Assembly: GCF_947623445.1 (NCBI RefSeq)
Contig: NC_135245.1
Span: 20,095,501-20,159,500, forward strand
Source of the DNA: Clavelina lepadiformis
Lineage: Eukaryota; Chordata; Ascidiacea; Aplousobranchia; Clavelinidae
Length of the DNA: 64,000 nucleotides
Direction of reading: 5' to 3'
Part shown: one piece after another, positions 10,979-23,088 of the stretch
How the letters are laid out: the number at the start of each line of letters is the position of its first letter
Position numbering within the stretch: the first letter of the stretch is position 1
Notes under the pieces: model-generated
Seen by the model: the letters and a program-made list of their open reading frames with translations, nothing else
Told to the model about the DNA's origin: nothing
The model's database searches: none
Position numbers and translations under genes: made by a program

Positions 10979-13451
10979 AGCTATTTTTTGGCACACTTGC
11001 GCAACAGTTTCTCCTCTAAGTCTCTTTAAACTTACGTGGAGTTCTTTTATCTTTAGGTTTCTTTTTTAATCACTTTTTCTACATCGGTCCAACTTTGGTG
11101 AGGTAGCCAATATGCCAAGATATTTTCACAAGAACATCCTTTGAGTCACACGTTTGTTCTTTTCAGTGAACAGGTGGAGGATATTACATTGCTCGGCAAA
11201 ATTTTTAATAGAAATTTTTCAACAGGCGTTCTTCTAAACTAATTGAAAATTTCCAGACGTTTCTTTGGTATTTGTGAATGATGCCTGGTCACCTTACCAA
11301 AAGAAAAACAAAATATATCAAAGACGATTTTTAGTCGGCTCTCAGATAACATTCTCTAACTTAGTGAAGGTGTAAACGGAAAAGTTGTGTTTAAAGCTGT
11401 AGGCCTATCGCCCTATCTGAAAAATATGATATTCCTATTACCACACTCCATGATCGCATAAGTGGTAACCCAACAACCAACCAACAAAACAGTTTTTTGA
11501 CGCATTGTCCCCACTGAGAAGCAAGTGCTTGGCAAGATTAGAATTGTTGGAGTTAATCTTGACATCCGAAGGAAAAGCATTGTTCAATAATAAATTTGAG
11601 AACAAGATTGAAAGTGAGGTGTAGGCCTACAGCGCATGGCGTACTTTAAAACAAGGGACTGAACACGAGCAAAAAAGAGAAGTAGAACCTGAGTATTTTT
11701 TGCTTAGAACACCAGACATCCAAAGCAGCTAGGCGTCAGCTTTTTCAATTACCCACAATTAATGTGGGAAAGAAAACATAAAACAAAAGAAAAGAAAAGC
11801 AAAGAAAACAAAACCAAATCAAATTTAAAAAATATATATTTATCGTATCAAGTTTGAGCACGCTATAACAAGAATAGCACCTTATTTTCGCTCCCTACAG
11901 TCAATGGCAATAATTAACTATGCGGTTAGAAGGCGCCTTTGCTTAGAATCAACACACAATACTTAATTCAGAATAAAGGTTATGGTTTCTATTCGAGACT
12001 TATTTTAACTTAGTAGGCTCTATACGTATGTTTATTTTCCAAAAATGCCTTGGTTTTTACGGCAAAGTTCGGCAGAGTTTTAAGCTTAATGAATATTTGA
12101 TGTCTATTTAATAAAAACTAACTAATTACAAATCAGTAAAACGAGCTCAAATAAATGTGAAATTCATGTTTTTTGCATTCACACACTGGCTCAAAAACTG
12201 TTGGTAAAACTTCTGCTATCACCTGAAAGATATTGATTAAAAATCTGTGACTTTAAAGTATAATATAAAGAATAAACTTTCGTTTCTAATGATATAAAAA
12301 CCATGGCTGTGTGATCAGTAGAACTTGTTTTATTTACGTTTTACTTTTCGTTAAAGTTTTTAGCAAATTGGTTAACTTACCATATAGCGTGTTTCAGGTG
12401 TATCCGGCGTAGGTATAGACGCACAATTATGAATAAATATGCAATTAGCTGAACTTTTTTGCACCATTCTATGAGTTAATTGTGGACACAAGTTGCCTTA
12501 GCCGGTATAACAAACATAGCACAAAAATAGTGTGTCCAGCATTTCAAAACTTGTCCAAAATACCCAATCAGAAAGTATGGCAGTTTTGAACGAGAAATCG
12601 TGGTGACAAAGATTCAATTGTTGGCGTGAAGGCGTGTAACAACACCTTATATCTTCGTTTATTTATCATAAATCAGTGTGAAAATAAAAAGTTCGACGTG
12701 TAGCCTATGTTCATGAACAACGTGCGTGCAGTTGTTACACTTTCAACTATAGCCAAAGGCTAGTTTGGTAATCGGTGCTGGAGAAATAGTGGAGTTGGCG
12801 AACTTTGTTAACTGAAGATTTAAGCCCATAAACCCCACATGGAGGCAAGCTTAGGTGGGTCTCTGCATATGTATTTTTTAAGAAGATCCCCACCATGGAC
12901 ATCGGTTCCTCTAATAATATCTGCTTGTGCGCTAAGTGATTTGTGTGCATTGCGAGCACGATATGCTTTACGTGCGCCATGTGAGTGTCATAAAACCATA
13001 GATATCTGCATAAAACACGGCCTGCCTGCTTAACTCAAGCTGTTATCAACGATGAACATCAATGTCAGAGTCGCCGTATTGAGCAAGAACTAGGAATGTT
13101 TGTTCGGTTATCGGTTGTCAACAACGCCATAGCTAAGTATCTGTTTGCGCTCTTGTGGGTAAGATGTAGCTTCTTAAATTGTATTCTCGTTTACATCTAA
13201 ACTCATTCTGCAGTATAGCCTATCTTAAGTTCATATTAACATCACACGTTATAAGAACGTTGTTTTAACAAAGTCTTGTGAAGCATTTACAATATTAACA
13301 AATAGTCAAACAAGTTTAGTTTTCAATGAGGAAACGTATGAAATTTTGATTTTTCGCGCGATTTTAACTTGCGCTGGAATAAATGACTTGTGAATAATAT
13401 CTGTATAGAGTACATAGATTTATTTACTGGCCGTTCATGAATCTGTATTTG
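10979..13451. other. gene-poor spacer
   Basis: AT-rich, no exon or repeat that I can support on either strand. Open frames around 12747-13033 overlap on both strands and show no splice structure or family motif. Confidence 0.4.
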
Positions 13452-13459
13452 CTATTTAG

Positions 13460-13870
13460 TAGGGATGTGCCGCGAGGAAGATTCGAACCCGAATATCATG
13501 AAGGTCGACACGAACGAATCCCGAATCTATTCGTATTAGAACTAAACCATAAAATTTCCTCCAAAAGTTGTCAAGTCTTGCTTGTAACATGATGTAATCG
13601 ATAAACAAATCGCTTTCTTTCGAAAAATAGTGTTTAAAAAGCGATCGAAAAAGCAAAATCGTTATGAAAACGACCTTCATTGTAAGTACTGCTGACTCTA
13701 GTTTAGCTTTGTCGGGAAACTAGATCATCATTTTTAACAAAAATCAGTAAATTTATAAGTAATATTGTATTCGAGTTCGCCATTGTTGGTATTCGTGTTC
13801 GCCCGAATCTTCCATAAAAGCGATATTCGGCGAATCTATTCGGGTTTGGGTTCGCATCGGCCCATCCCTA
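13460..13870. mobile_element. non-autonomous hAT-like transposon (411 bp)
   Basis: Left end TAGGGATGTGCCG and right end CGGCCCATCCCTA are inverted repeats, and the flanks are an exact 8-bp duplication, CTATTTAG (13452-13459 and 13871-13878). GAATCTATTCG-like subterminal words occur near both ends. It has no coding capacity. The TAGGG-type end resembles that of the larger hAT at 27556-30333. Confidence 0.88.
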
Positions 13871-13879
13871 CTATTTAGT

Positions 13880-15500
13880 AATTACAAGCATAGACTACAT
13901 AAGTTTTGCTGAGGTCCGGATACACTTTCGAGCCTGGACCCATATTGCGCTCTACACGGTCTTGCGTGAAGTACTTGGTTTTAATTCCAACATTTGGAGC
14001 TTAATCAATTATGTGCAATAACTCACGAACGAGCTGTAACTCGAAAGAAAATTCGTATCTTGGCCTGTTCGTAGTTCAATGACTTATATGGTCAAGATAC
14101 GGCGAGCGTTATGAGCGAAAAAACAATGCTTTATAGGTATTAGCGATATATTTGTTCGTGAGTCGTGGTGTTAGATACACCCTACCTTCAATCGTTATCC
14201 TGCTCAACATATAATTAGTGAAACATCACGTTTCGACCAAGCTTGAAGATTGATATTTCCATAATAGAGCCATTATGACATCATCGAGTGTCACTGGACG
14301 TCTATCATGACAACGTGACACTGGTCATAATATTTTTACTGTTTCTTCGCTGGATCATTTGTGCTTTATCCTTCTAATACTTTTATGCTTTAGTCGGGTG
14401 TGAATTTACCAACGAGCTATTGGTTTACTTTCCAAACATTTCAATTGTTTTGTGACATCATCGATCACTAACCAATCCCTTTATTACGTTTTCTTATAAC
14501 AATAGGTTGACCGAAGAATCGAAACAACTCACCTGGAATTGGTGCCGGATCAATCGAATTTTGACAAAGTTTACATCGGGTTATGCTTACCGCAGCTTAT
14601 TTTATTTTACAAACGATAGAATGTTCAGTTAAAGCCTTTAGAAATGTTTTCAGCTTTACAAAGAATTAACGGGAGATAATACGAAAAGTTTTACTTTTTC
14701 GATGGAAAATCTTTTTAAATTGAATTCCTAATACACCATTTACCGCCGCGTTTCTTCATTTTTTAATTCAATCGAAATATGGAAGAAATATTTTTATAAA
14801 CTTTAGAGCGACAAGAAACAGAAAGAGCATTTATCTTTGAAAACCATGAACAGACTGCAGTGATGACAAGAAGAAGTTGCAAATATTTAATCAATAATCA
14901 ATTTGTTTAACAAGAAAGAAGGATAACTCATTAGACATTCACAAAAGTTGTATTAACTTCATCAAGAAGTTACTACATTCAACAGGACTTGTATAAGAAT
15001 AACCCACAACCAACAGCTGGTAACCTCATCAACGACAGGGGCTGATCGGTCCGACTTAACCAAAGCAATTAAGCCCACGATAAACGCATTAAGAGGTGAT
15101 GGGAAATAATCAAGCAGAGCCCGACAAATCTGAACAAAGGAAAAGGAAAGTTCTTGTTTACATTCTGGGGCGGCGTTGTATTGAGACTCAATTTAATTCT
15201 GTTGATTCAACGAACACAATCGACCTTTAACAAGCAGCGATTTAATTTTAACCGCACCACCAGTCTGTTTAATCTCACGAGGTTTGAGGCAGAAACTCTT
15301 CTCGCTTTTCCGTCAATTGAAATGAAGAGAAAATAAATCAATTAATTTTTATTGTTTTAAAAATATTTTTAGGACGTAAGTGATGACGTAAGCGGTCGCC
15401 CTGGTGACGTGATTGACGAGTGGTTATTCAAAACTTTGACAGGCGGTAATCATCTTCACCATCGACAGGTGCATAAACATAAATAACCTATATGGCTCAG
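13880..15500. other. spacer upstream of the first MARVEL gene
   Basis: No exon supported. The 3' part carries several TGACGTAAGT/GTGACGTGA-like words near 15374-15420, which could be regulatory or just part of the window-wide TGACGT excess. Confidence 0.35.
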
Positions 15501-15509
15501 TATATATAA
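15501..15509 (+). promoter_or_regulatory. possible TATA box of MARVEL gene 1
   Basis: TATATATAA lies 239 bases before the start codon at 15748. The position fits a promoter with a leader of about 200 bases, but no transcript evidence is available. Confidence 0.3.
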
Positions 15510-15747
15510 CCTATAGACTTTGTTATCTTTGAAAAGCATTCCCTGCAGTTACTTGATGAGGCATCGTACAAAGCTACATAACATGAGCAAAATTACAAAA
15601 TTTTATCGTTATTAAGAGAAGTTGAGGAAAGTTTGTCTCCTTAACTACGCAGGAACATTCCTTGAAGTTTATTGTGCATCGACTCTACAACAGCAAGTTT
15701 CAAGTTAAGTTGTGGCGAGGTTGAAGCGTAACTTCACTCAACACGTT

Positions 15748-16439
15748 ATGGGAGACAGCTCAGAAACCGGCTCAGTTGCCACGACAACGACCGCCATCTT
15801 GTTCCGGCCCGGTTACTTCTGCACACTCTCAGGCTTCCTTAAGCTTGAGGAATTGGTCAGCGGAATATTCTGCTGGGTGCTGGTGGCCAGTACGCCAGGG
15901 TTAAGCGGTCCTCTCGTCTACGTCGCGATAATGGGAGTTGTTGTTTGGTTTCTAACCCTGTGAGTAAGATCAAATCTATAAGTAGTTCATGGTTGATTAA
16001 TATTTACGTCAGCAATAGAAAAAAAATCGTTAGTACTTTACCTATTTTGAAACGGTGCCTTAAAACTGTGTTCTTTAGTTGAAATGGTACAACAACAGTT
16101 GGCACCGTGTTTACGCAACCGTGACCGCGTTAAACTTTAAACATGTTTCACTTTTTCAGGTGCTCTGCCCTTTTCTATTTATTCGCCGTTTATGAGACGT
16201 CATGGTCCAAGGCGCCTTGGTTGGCCATAGAAATCTTTTTCAGTATTTTTTTCGCGCTTTCCTACATTTCCATCCTGGTTGTCGAAATTGTGTTCGGGAA
16301 CTTCGCCACTCAACTGCTCACCGCGTCGACGACTTTTGCTTGCGTCACAACCGCGATTTATCTATTTCATATTTTTCATCCGTCGACGCCACGTCATATA
16401 AAAAGTGGGACAAGAGTGGTCAGTTTCAAAACTGGGTAA
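15748..16439 (+). CDS. MARVEL/MAL-like four-TM protein 1
   Basis: Two exons, 15748-15959 and 16160-16439, joined by a GT-AG intron in phase 2, give 163 residues. Exon 1 has a short polar N-terminus (MGDSSETGSV) and two hydrophobic segments with the motif GFLKLEELVSGIFCWVLVAS. Exon 2 has ETSWSKAPWLAIEIFFSIFF and two further hydrophobic stretches ending near IYLFHIF. That is the four-helix MARVEL layout of MAL, plasmolipin and CMTM proteins, which organise membrane lipid domains and vesicle traffic (family knowledge). The exon 1/exon 2 split and phase are shared with the genes at 17053, 18531 and 35124. An upstream in-frame GTG exists but the ATG at 15748 matches the paralogues. AATAAA lies at 16609. 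Confidence 0.82.
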
Positions 16440-16608
16440 CACGTCACAACCAATGAAATTTATGATTGATGTGGAAGCGCTTGATTGATTTATTTCGATG
16501 ACGAACATTCACCAGGGAGGACATTTTTTAAACTTATGCTCCATGTCAAAGCACAGAACATTCAGGGAAACAGGTTTTGTACGCTTAGAGTCATCTGTTG
16601 TTTGTTTG

Positions 16609-16614
16609 AATAAA
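16609..16614 (+). terminator. polyadenylation signal of MARVEL gene 1
   Basis: AATAAA about 170 bases after the stop codon at 16439, directly followed by a second AATAAA-like word. Confidence 0.5.
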
Positions 16615-17052
16615 TAAACTTAACAAGTGATTTTATTTAAATATAATATAAACAAAAACCGGTCAAAAGTAAATTTTAGTCAAATCTAGAAAGTGACTCG
16701 GTGAGACAGCACCAGGCTTGCAAATCAAGAAATATCATTGAATTTTGACCTCAAATTACGTAAATTTCAAATCGGTGATCAAGACATAGCAATTTGCAAT
16801 TCATTAAGACATAGCAATTTCAAATTGTCTGCATCAGTGGCTCGCTTATCACAATAACGCAATAAAGAACAAAAATACTTTCACGGTATTGGTGTTCATC
16901 CAATAGCCCATGATGAGGACAGATTTTGAACAGCAATCATTGTGAGTACATCGTACAGCATTGAAATAATGCTAAGTTACTTTCTGTTAAAAACTCGAAC
17001 ATAAATACGAAAAAAGTTTCCTCATCTCTTAAATACGGCATGGATTACATCA

Positions 17053-17738
17053 TCAAGCGCTGACGTTTGTCTGCGTTCCCGCCTGTTGCCATGGGAACGC
17101 CCCCTTCCATTGCTTGTAGGCGAAGCTTGCGTCCGTGATGTAAAGGTTGGTGGTTAAAAAAGCGAAAACGGTGGCGACGATCAAATGTGGCCTCTGACCT
17201 GAGTATGCGGCCGCCACACAGGACGCCACGAAGTACAAAAGTCCCCAGGATGCGTTGAAGGAGAACTCGATAATACCCCAGGGCGCGGTAGAGAATTTCG
17301 AGTTGTTTAGACCAAGGACCCCGACAATAAAGAGAGCTCTGGAAGAAAAACGAACACCAATTGTTTGACGTAGCCCAGTAAGCGTCTTATATTTGATAAC
17401 TGATGAGGTAAGAAGTTCTTAAAATATTTTAACACAAAACCATTCAAATAAACCTCACGTGGCCGCTCATAGAATTAAGCTTTACGCAAGGCTGGACCCA
17501 AATTAGTCACTCACGTAGTTAAGATCCACGACGTGACTGACACGAAGAGTACGAACTGGTAGGCAGGAGTGTTGATGAACGGGTTCAAATAAACCGCAGC
17601 AACCAGAGCCCAGCAGAGTAGGCCGAAGATAAGTTCACCCAGTTTCATAACCCCGGGTGCAGATAAAAGATAGTCTTTGTTGAAAGAAACTGCCTGACTG
17701 CCGTAAGAAGCGGCCACAGTTGGTGTTTTCTCGTCCAT
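17053..17738 (-). CDS. MARVEL/MAL-like four-TM protein 2
   Basis: Minus-strand exons 17738-17515 and 17338-17053 join in phase 2 to 169 residues. Exon 1 carries YLLSAPGVMKLGELIFGLLC and FVLFVSVTSWILT. Exon 2 (286 bases, the same length as in the paralogues) carries STAPWGIIEFSFNASWGLLY, a hydrophobic pair, and a C-terminal KQWKGAFPWQQ. The membrane topology predicts four helices with both ends cytosolic. It is transcribed toward gene 1 (convergent, about 600 bases between stops). It is assigned to the MARVEL group by layout and paralogy; the exact orthologue is unknown. Confidence 0.82.
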
Positions 17739-18530
17739 GGCAAATCTTAGTGGAAATGTTAGTTGTTTGAAAATTCTGGTTTGCTTTCAGTGATTACAAG
17801 CAGCGACCTTAACCTAAACTTTTAAATGTAAAATTATGTTTACGAGTTTAGCACGTATGACATTCGTTTCAAAACGACTCCGAAATACTTTCTCTGACTT
17901 CTTAAAAACGCAACCGGACTTTGCTGCACATCCTTCATTCCGTCAACTGCATGTGACAGAGTTGATGAATTATCAGGTGTAAGTTGATATGAATGCATCG
18001 ATCAAAGCAATTTCCTTGCCGGAAATTTTATTAACGCAAAAACCGCGCCTGGCACCCGTTGTTTGTCGATTGCCCTACTCTGTTTGACGTAAACAAATAC
18101 CGGTTCACGTGTCAGGCAATCACGCGGATGCGTCACGAGAAGATTACATCATATCAATTAGTCAACAGACAGACACAAGTTGGTAATAGCCAATACATGG
18201 TAGGAGCCATAATGCTCGTGCAGACTTTCACATTTAACGTCATGTTCACTGGACTGCTGCTGTACCACGCACGAAGATATAAAACTGCGTGTCTGGTTTC
18301 TTTTAATTCACGCACTGTAGCTAAAAGAAGATAAAATGCTAGTTCTGGAAGAAGTGAACTCCAACACACAACAAGCGAAAATTTAATAGCATCTGTACAT
18401 TTACTGCCTCATAAAACAATGGAACAAATTGAGCTTCGATTATTATTTGTGAGCAACTTAATGCGAGCGCTTACATAAAAGTTAGGCACAAGATAAACAA
18501 AATTTTCAAGAAATAAAACAATTTCCAAAA

Positions 18531-19263
18531 TCACGTGTTAACAGAAGATCCCGAGCTAGACTGTTGCCATGGAAACCCACCCCTCCACTCTTTGAAGGAG
18601 ATAAAGGTGTGGATGAGGTAGATGGCGGTGACGATGAAGGCGAATACCGCCGAAGCGATGAGTGTGTCGAATCCATCGGCATAAGCTGCGATCACACAAG
18701 CTGCAATGAAATACATCAGCGACCACAGAGCGTTGTGGCCGAAGTCGATGATGGACCAGGGAGCTCCGGAGCAAGCATTTGCGTGAAGTCCGAACAGGTA
18801 GATGACGAACAAAATCCTGGATAGGAGAGATTTAAGTTTATTTTCGAAAATCTAATTTCTAAAACAATTCCTAATTTTTAATAAAACTTAGTTGGGCTGA
18901 AAACGTAATCGCTCATTTTGCATTTTGATAAACACTAAGAACTACTAAGAACACTTTTAAGTGTGTCAACTAATAAATACACATTAACCTTGGTTTATGA
19001 CATAACCATATCAATTAGGTGACATCATCATGGCAATATCCTACTTACAGGGTTAGCAACCACGAGGTAATTGTGACAAAAAGAGCGAACTGGAAGCCAG
19101 CAAAAAAGGTACTGAAAGGAAAGGAAGCCAACAGCGCCCAGCAAATCAATCCAAAAACCAGTTCCAATATGGTCAAAACGCCAGGAATAGATGTGACGTA
19201 ATTCAAATTAAATGACACCGAACTGGTGCGTCCAGTAGTGGCAGCAGGATTGACATCAGCCAT
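18531..19263 (-). CDS. MARVEL/MAL-like four-TM protein 3
   Basis: Minus-strand exons 19263-19049 and 18816-18531 join in phase 2 to 166 residues. Exon 1 reads MADVNPAATTGRTSS then two hydrophobic segments with SIPGVLTILELVFGLICWAL and TSWLLTL. Exon 2 has LHANACSGAPWSIIDFGHNA, two helices, then FKEWRGGFPWQQSSSG. The CSGAPWSII motif and WRGxFPW tail are shared with the genes at 31053 and 35124. Start chosen at MADV because upstream codons belong to a frame open only by chance and the paralogues have similarly short N-termini. It is in tandem with gene 2, about 800 bases apart. Confidence 0.82.
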
Positions 19264-20502
19264 GACGTTTTTTTCTAGTTGCAGTTTGTGTAAAAGTATC
19301 AGCAAGCTTCACTGCAAAGGAAAACAAAGCTAAGGTTTAAAAGGTAACAAAGTGGCTCAAACTTTACTGAAATCTTGCAACAACGCTTCTGTATCAACTC
19401 CTCGCAAGTGACCTAATTTTCTTTGCTTATCAACCGGTCAAACTCTATGTAGGTCTATTGTTCTTGCAATATCTACTGAGAAAGAGCAAATTTCTAAACT
19501 TTTTGAAAGCACCTGGAAGGGGGCTGTGTCAGCTGCCTCGTGTACATCGCGTTTATGTTGACTCGAAGCAAGTTGTATTCATAACGAACTTACAACTTCT
19601 CCAAGAACCGTAGTTGCGTTAGGCCTTAAACAAACACTTTCTGTTTGATGAAGACCTTTCCCATTACGACCTGTGTTTACACAAAACGATTTCAGACACC
19701 GACATTCCTTTTTCTCTTCTATTCTCTTTTTAGCTTTCCCGCTTTCGTAAAAAATTCTTTGTCTCAACCGTTCCACATGACGAAACGTCAGTGTTGCGTT
19801 TACAGGCAAATGTCTCCTGTCATAATCGCATTTATTTGCTTTCCAGTTTGCCAGCAACTAAAACAGCAACCAGAGTCCTTTGCTGCTTCTTTCGAAAATG
19901 TTTCGAAACAAAATGGATTGCCTACGTCATCTAATCTCGTGATGAAATGCGACACCAAAAACTTTTCAAAAAGACAAGCTACGTCACAAAAGAGACTTCA
20001 GAAAACAAGTTGCAAGGACGTTTGAAATTTTGTCGCCAAAACTAACTTCACTCAAAATAATCAAGAAACATAGAAGGGCAACACTGTCCTCAGCAGCATG
20101 TAACTGGCCTGCCGCTGATCTTGGCATCTTGATCTCTAAACTTGCTGCCGCGAAACAAACCTTTATTTCTTGACTTGTTTGCAAAGCTCTCTCGGCCAAT
20201 TATCGTCCACTTGCGCTGTGTCGGTTTCATTCATTACAGTGTTTAAACTTTAAACAGACACCGCGATTCTTAAGCATTACGTCACAATCGGTTAAGTGTT
20301 TTCTAGAAATGTTACACAAACTGCGCTTTCGAATTCATTCAATTCGTATTATTTTTGCTTTCACATTACAACTGATTTTATGCAAAGTTGGTAACTCATC
20401 AGATAATTCTTTATCGTGATAAGTTATAAGTTGTGCCAAAAAATATCATTACCAGCGCTCATTATAAGAAACGTTAAGAAACCTTTGCATCTGCCACCTA
20501 CT
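19264..20502. other. spacer upstream of MARVEL gene 3
   Basis: No supportable gene. A 126-codon plus-strand open frame at 19645-20025 lacks any recognised motif, and its strand has no splice or homology support. Confidence 0.4.
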
Positions 20503-20921
20503 TCACATAATCTATTTTGAAAATTAACACTAACAATGGGCTATTGCCGCTGAATCGAAACCGTTTTCGTCGAAGTGACACCCTTGGGCGCTACTTTGCG
20601 TTTCGCGGTCTCAAAACATTTACATATTAGATCACAAGGTGACGCAAAAGGACTAGAATTTCACCGAACAAATTTGTCAATTGAGAAACCGAATTTATTG
20701 ACTTGAAATTAACATTTTTACGACCTATCCTGTTTACAGGGATGGAAGAAAAGGTCCAGTTCTTCATAAATCTTATAAATTTTACGTCATCTCGCAATAA
20801 ATCTCACATTGAAAGGTTTAAACGTTCGCGTAAGTCTTTCAAAAATATTTAAAATGAGTAATTTAACAGAAAATATTTTGGCGTTTGGGAAAGAGTTCGA
20901 TTTGATCGGAAGTTTTTCAAG
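20503..20921 (+). repeat. 420-bp block shared with 31566-31981
   Basis: Nearly identical to 31566-31981 in the same orientation, starting CTTCACATAATC and ending GATTTGATCGGAAGTTTT. No terminal inverted repeats or target duplications were seen, so it may be a remnant of an older segmental duplication of the MARVEL region or an unrecognised repeat. Confidence 0.75.
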
Positions 20922-21203
20922 TAGTTTGAGACTGTAGACTTTTACAGGCCTTTACAGGCTCAAATGTTGAACTTTGTAAAGTTTTTTTATAATTCCAGTA
21001 TGCTAACAAATTTTCTAGGGCTTGGCTGTATGGGTTAAGCCTACTGAATGTGAACGTAAGGTAGGCTATGTTGTTTTTATTGTCGAGAAAACATTACAAT
21101 ATTTTTTGTTTGTTTACTATAGGGCAGGCCAAAGCTGTTTATAACATCATAAAAAAATTGGAGTCTAGTGTAGAAATGCACACAAACTGGTCTGTTTGTT
21201 TGA

Positions 21204-21245
21204 TAAACCCTAACTACTCAAACTGTGACGTCACCGGCACTCAAT
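21204..21245 (+). repeat. dispersed repeat R1, partial copy
   Basis: Contains CTAACTACTCAAACTGTGAC followed by GTCACCGG, matching the core of the copies at 4066 and 25652. Confidence 0.4.
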
Positions 21246-21789
21246 AGTCGTGTTCGCACGAAGATGGTAGCCTATGTGACCCCAGATCTAGGGAATAACA
21301 ACTAAGCCTATGATACATTGGAAAAACTTTGATATTTTGGATGTATTTGCTTACTTTTTAACTATTATTCCATAAGTTATGGTATGTGTCCATATATCAA
21401 AGCCGACTGCTAATTTTAACCAACTTTTTCAGACATTTGTTTTTATAAAATGAAGTGTACCTTGTTAGTGTGAAAGCTTCTCTTCATTGCTATGAATTGT
21501 GTTGAGAGCCATAATGAGATACCTGACAATTTTATGATATGTTCACACTGTGGTCACGGTGAGTAGCCGACCTTTCAAGTGAGGATATATATATTTTAAT
21601 ATATATAAATATTTTAAGAAAACATTGGCTGTAGACTAAAATGTTTTTTGTTTTTCTTTTCACACAAACAAGAAAATTTTACCTAAATTATCTATATGTC
21701 TGTGTATTATTATTAATAATTAAATAATATTTAATAAAAAATAAATGACACAAAATGCCAAGTCATGTCTCAAAAGTGCAAGTGTCGTT

Positions 21790-22850
21790 TTTATGTTTTG
21801 CAGCTACTACTTTGGATCAAAATCAAATAATATCTGAATATTTCCATTCAGGATATGAGCATAGAGAAATTTTACAATTGCTACACAGTTGTCATAACTA
21901 CACAATCAGTATAAGAACTTTAAAGGGATGATTGCACAAAATTAGACTGCGAATGTGGCTGGAGAAAAACTTCACCGTTTTATTTTAGGCAGAAAAGCGT
22001 ATTGAGGAGTTGTTGGATGGACCCTCTTCTTTTGGTGGATATCCGTCAGTTTGGCACACATTACAAATGGAATGTTTAAGAGTACCACAGTTGTATGTAG
22101 CTGATGTACTACGTAATATTGATTCGAAAGGGTATTACAACCCTGGCCCAAATTATGCATGGCACACAGATGGTTATAACAAGCTCAAACCATTCGGATT
22201 TTCTATACATGGTGCAATTGATGGATTTTGTCGAAAAGTGCTGTGGCTTAATGTTACACAATCAAAAAAATGTCCACTTGTTGTTGCTAGCATGTATATT
22301 AAAGCTGTCACTCCCTTGCAAGGCTGTCCAGTTGAAGCAGAATCAGATTTGGGTACAGAAAATGGATTGTTGGCAGAGGCGAATTGCTTCTTTCGAGATA
22401 ACATTAACTCACATCGTTATGTACCATCACCCTAAAATCAGTGGATAGTAAGCTGGTGATCAATATTCTCCAGGTTTTGTGCCTGTTGGTGGCGCAACTT
22501 TTTCGAGGTATTGTGGATCTCTCCCAAACACTCAGCAAAGAATGCTTGTGGTATTGCTTTTGTAGTTTAATTCAAAATGACTTAGATTTTTCGAGGACCA
22601 TTGGAAAACTCACCGAATAGGAAAATCTCGACACAATGTAATTGCAGGACGGCCAGATTTACTCTATTCCATACCAGAAAGATATGGAGGAATTTCAGAC
22701 TTATTAAAAAAGGTTGCACTACAGAACATTAGTTTGGTATTGGCTGAAATATCACAACCAAATGAAGACTATCAAGAATATTTTGATTATGCTACATCTG
22801 AGCTTGGACAAGGAATGCCATCTTGTTGCACTGATTTCACTTGTTTAATT
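21790..22850 (+). mobile_element. fossil integrase-type (rve) transposase
   Basis: A helix-turn-helix-like stretch near 21830-21930 (containing FHSGYEHREIL) is followed at about 22010-22430 by an integrase-core-like region with the signature GPNYAWHTDGYNKLKPFGF and IHGAIDGFCRKVLWLN, and near 22640-22790 by a GRPDLLYSIPERYGG-type segment. The WHxDGYDKLKPFG...IHGxIDGFSR signature is common in animal integrase-like transposases. Which superfamily it belongs to cannot be decided here. The element looks broken, with several breaks, and its ends were not found. Confidence 0.65.
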
Positions 22851-23088
22851 TTCACAATTAACTGTGCTGAGCCAAAGTTACGATGCTAACTATTACAGTT
22901 ATAGCACAATAAAACCACATGTTCACAAACAATTAACGAGCAAGAAAAAGTGGCAAACCTCGAGGGCTTAAAACATGCAAAGTAGCAATAATAGAATTGT
23001 GCAATAAGGTGGAAGGTTAACAGAGTTCTTCATATTTAGGTCATGTTTTAAAAGTTCAAGTGAAAAACACGAAATTAGGGGTTCTTAA

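Noticed and set aside
18556-18824. Open frames on both strands over MARVEL gene 3 exon 2
   Set aside because: Shadows of the genuine exon, which is supported by splice phase and paralogy.
19645-20025. 126-codon plus-strand open frame
   Set aside because: No family resemblance and no paralogue in the otherwise duplicated region; an open frame on the opposite strand overlaps it.
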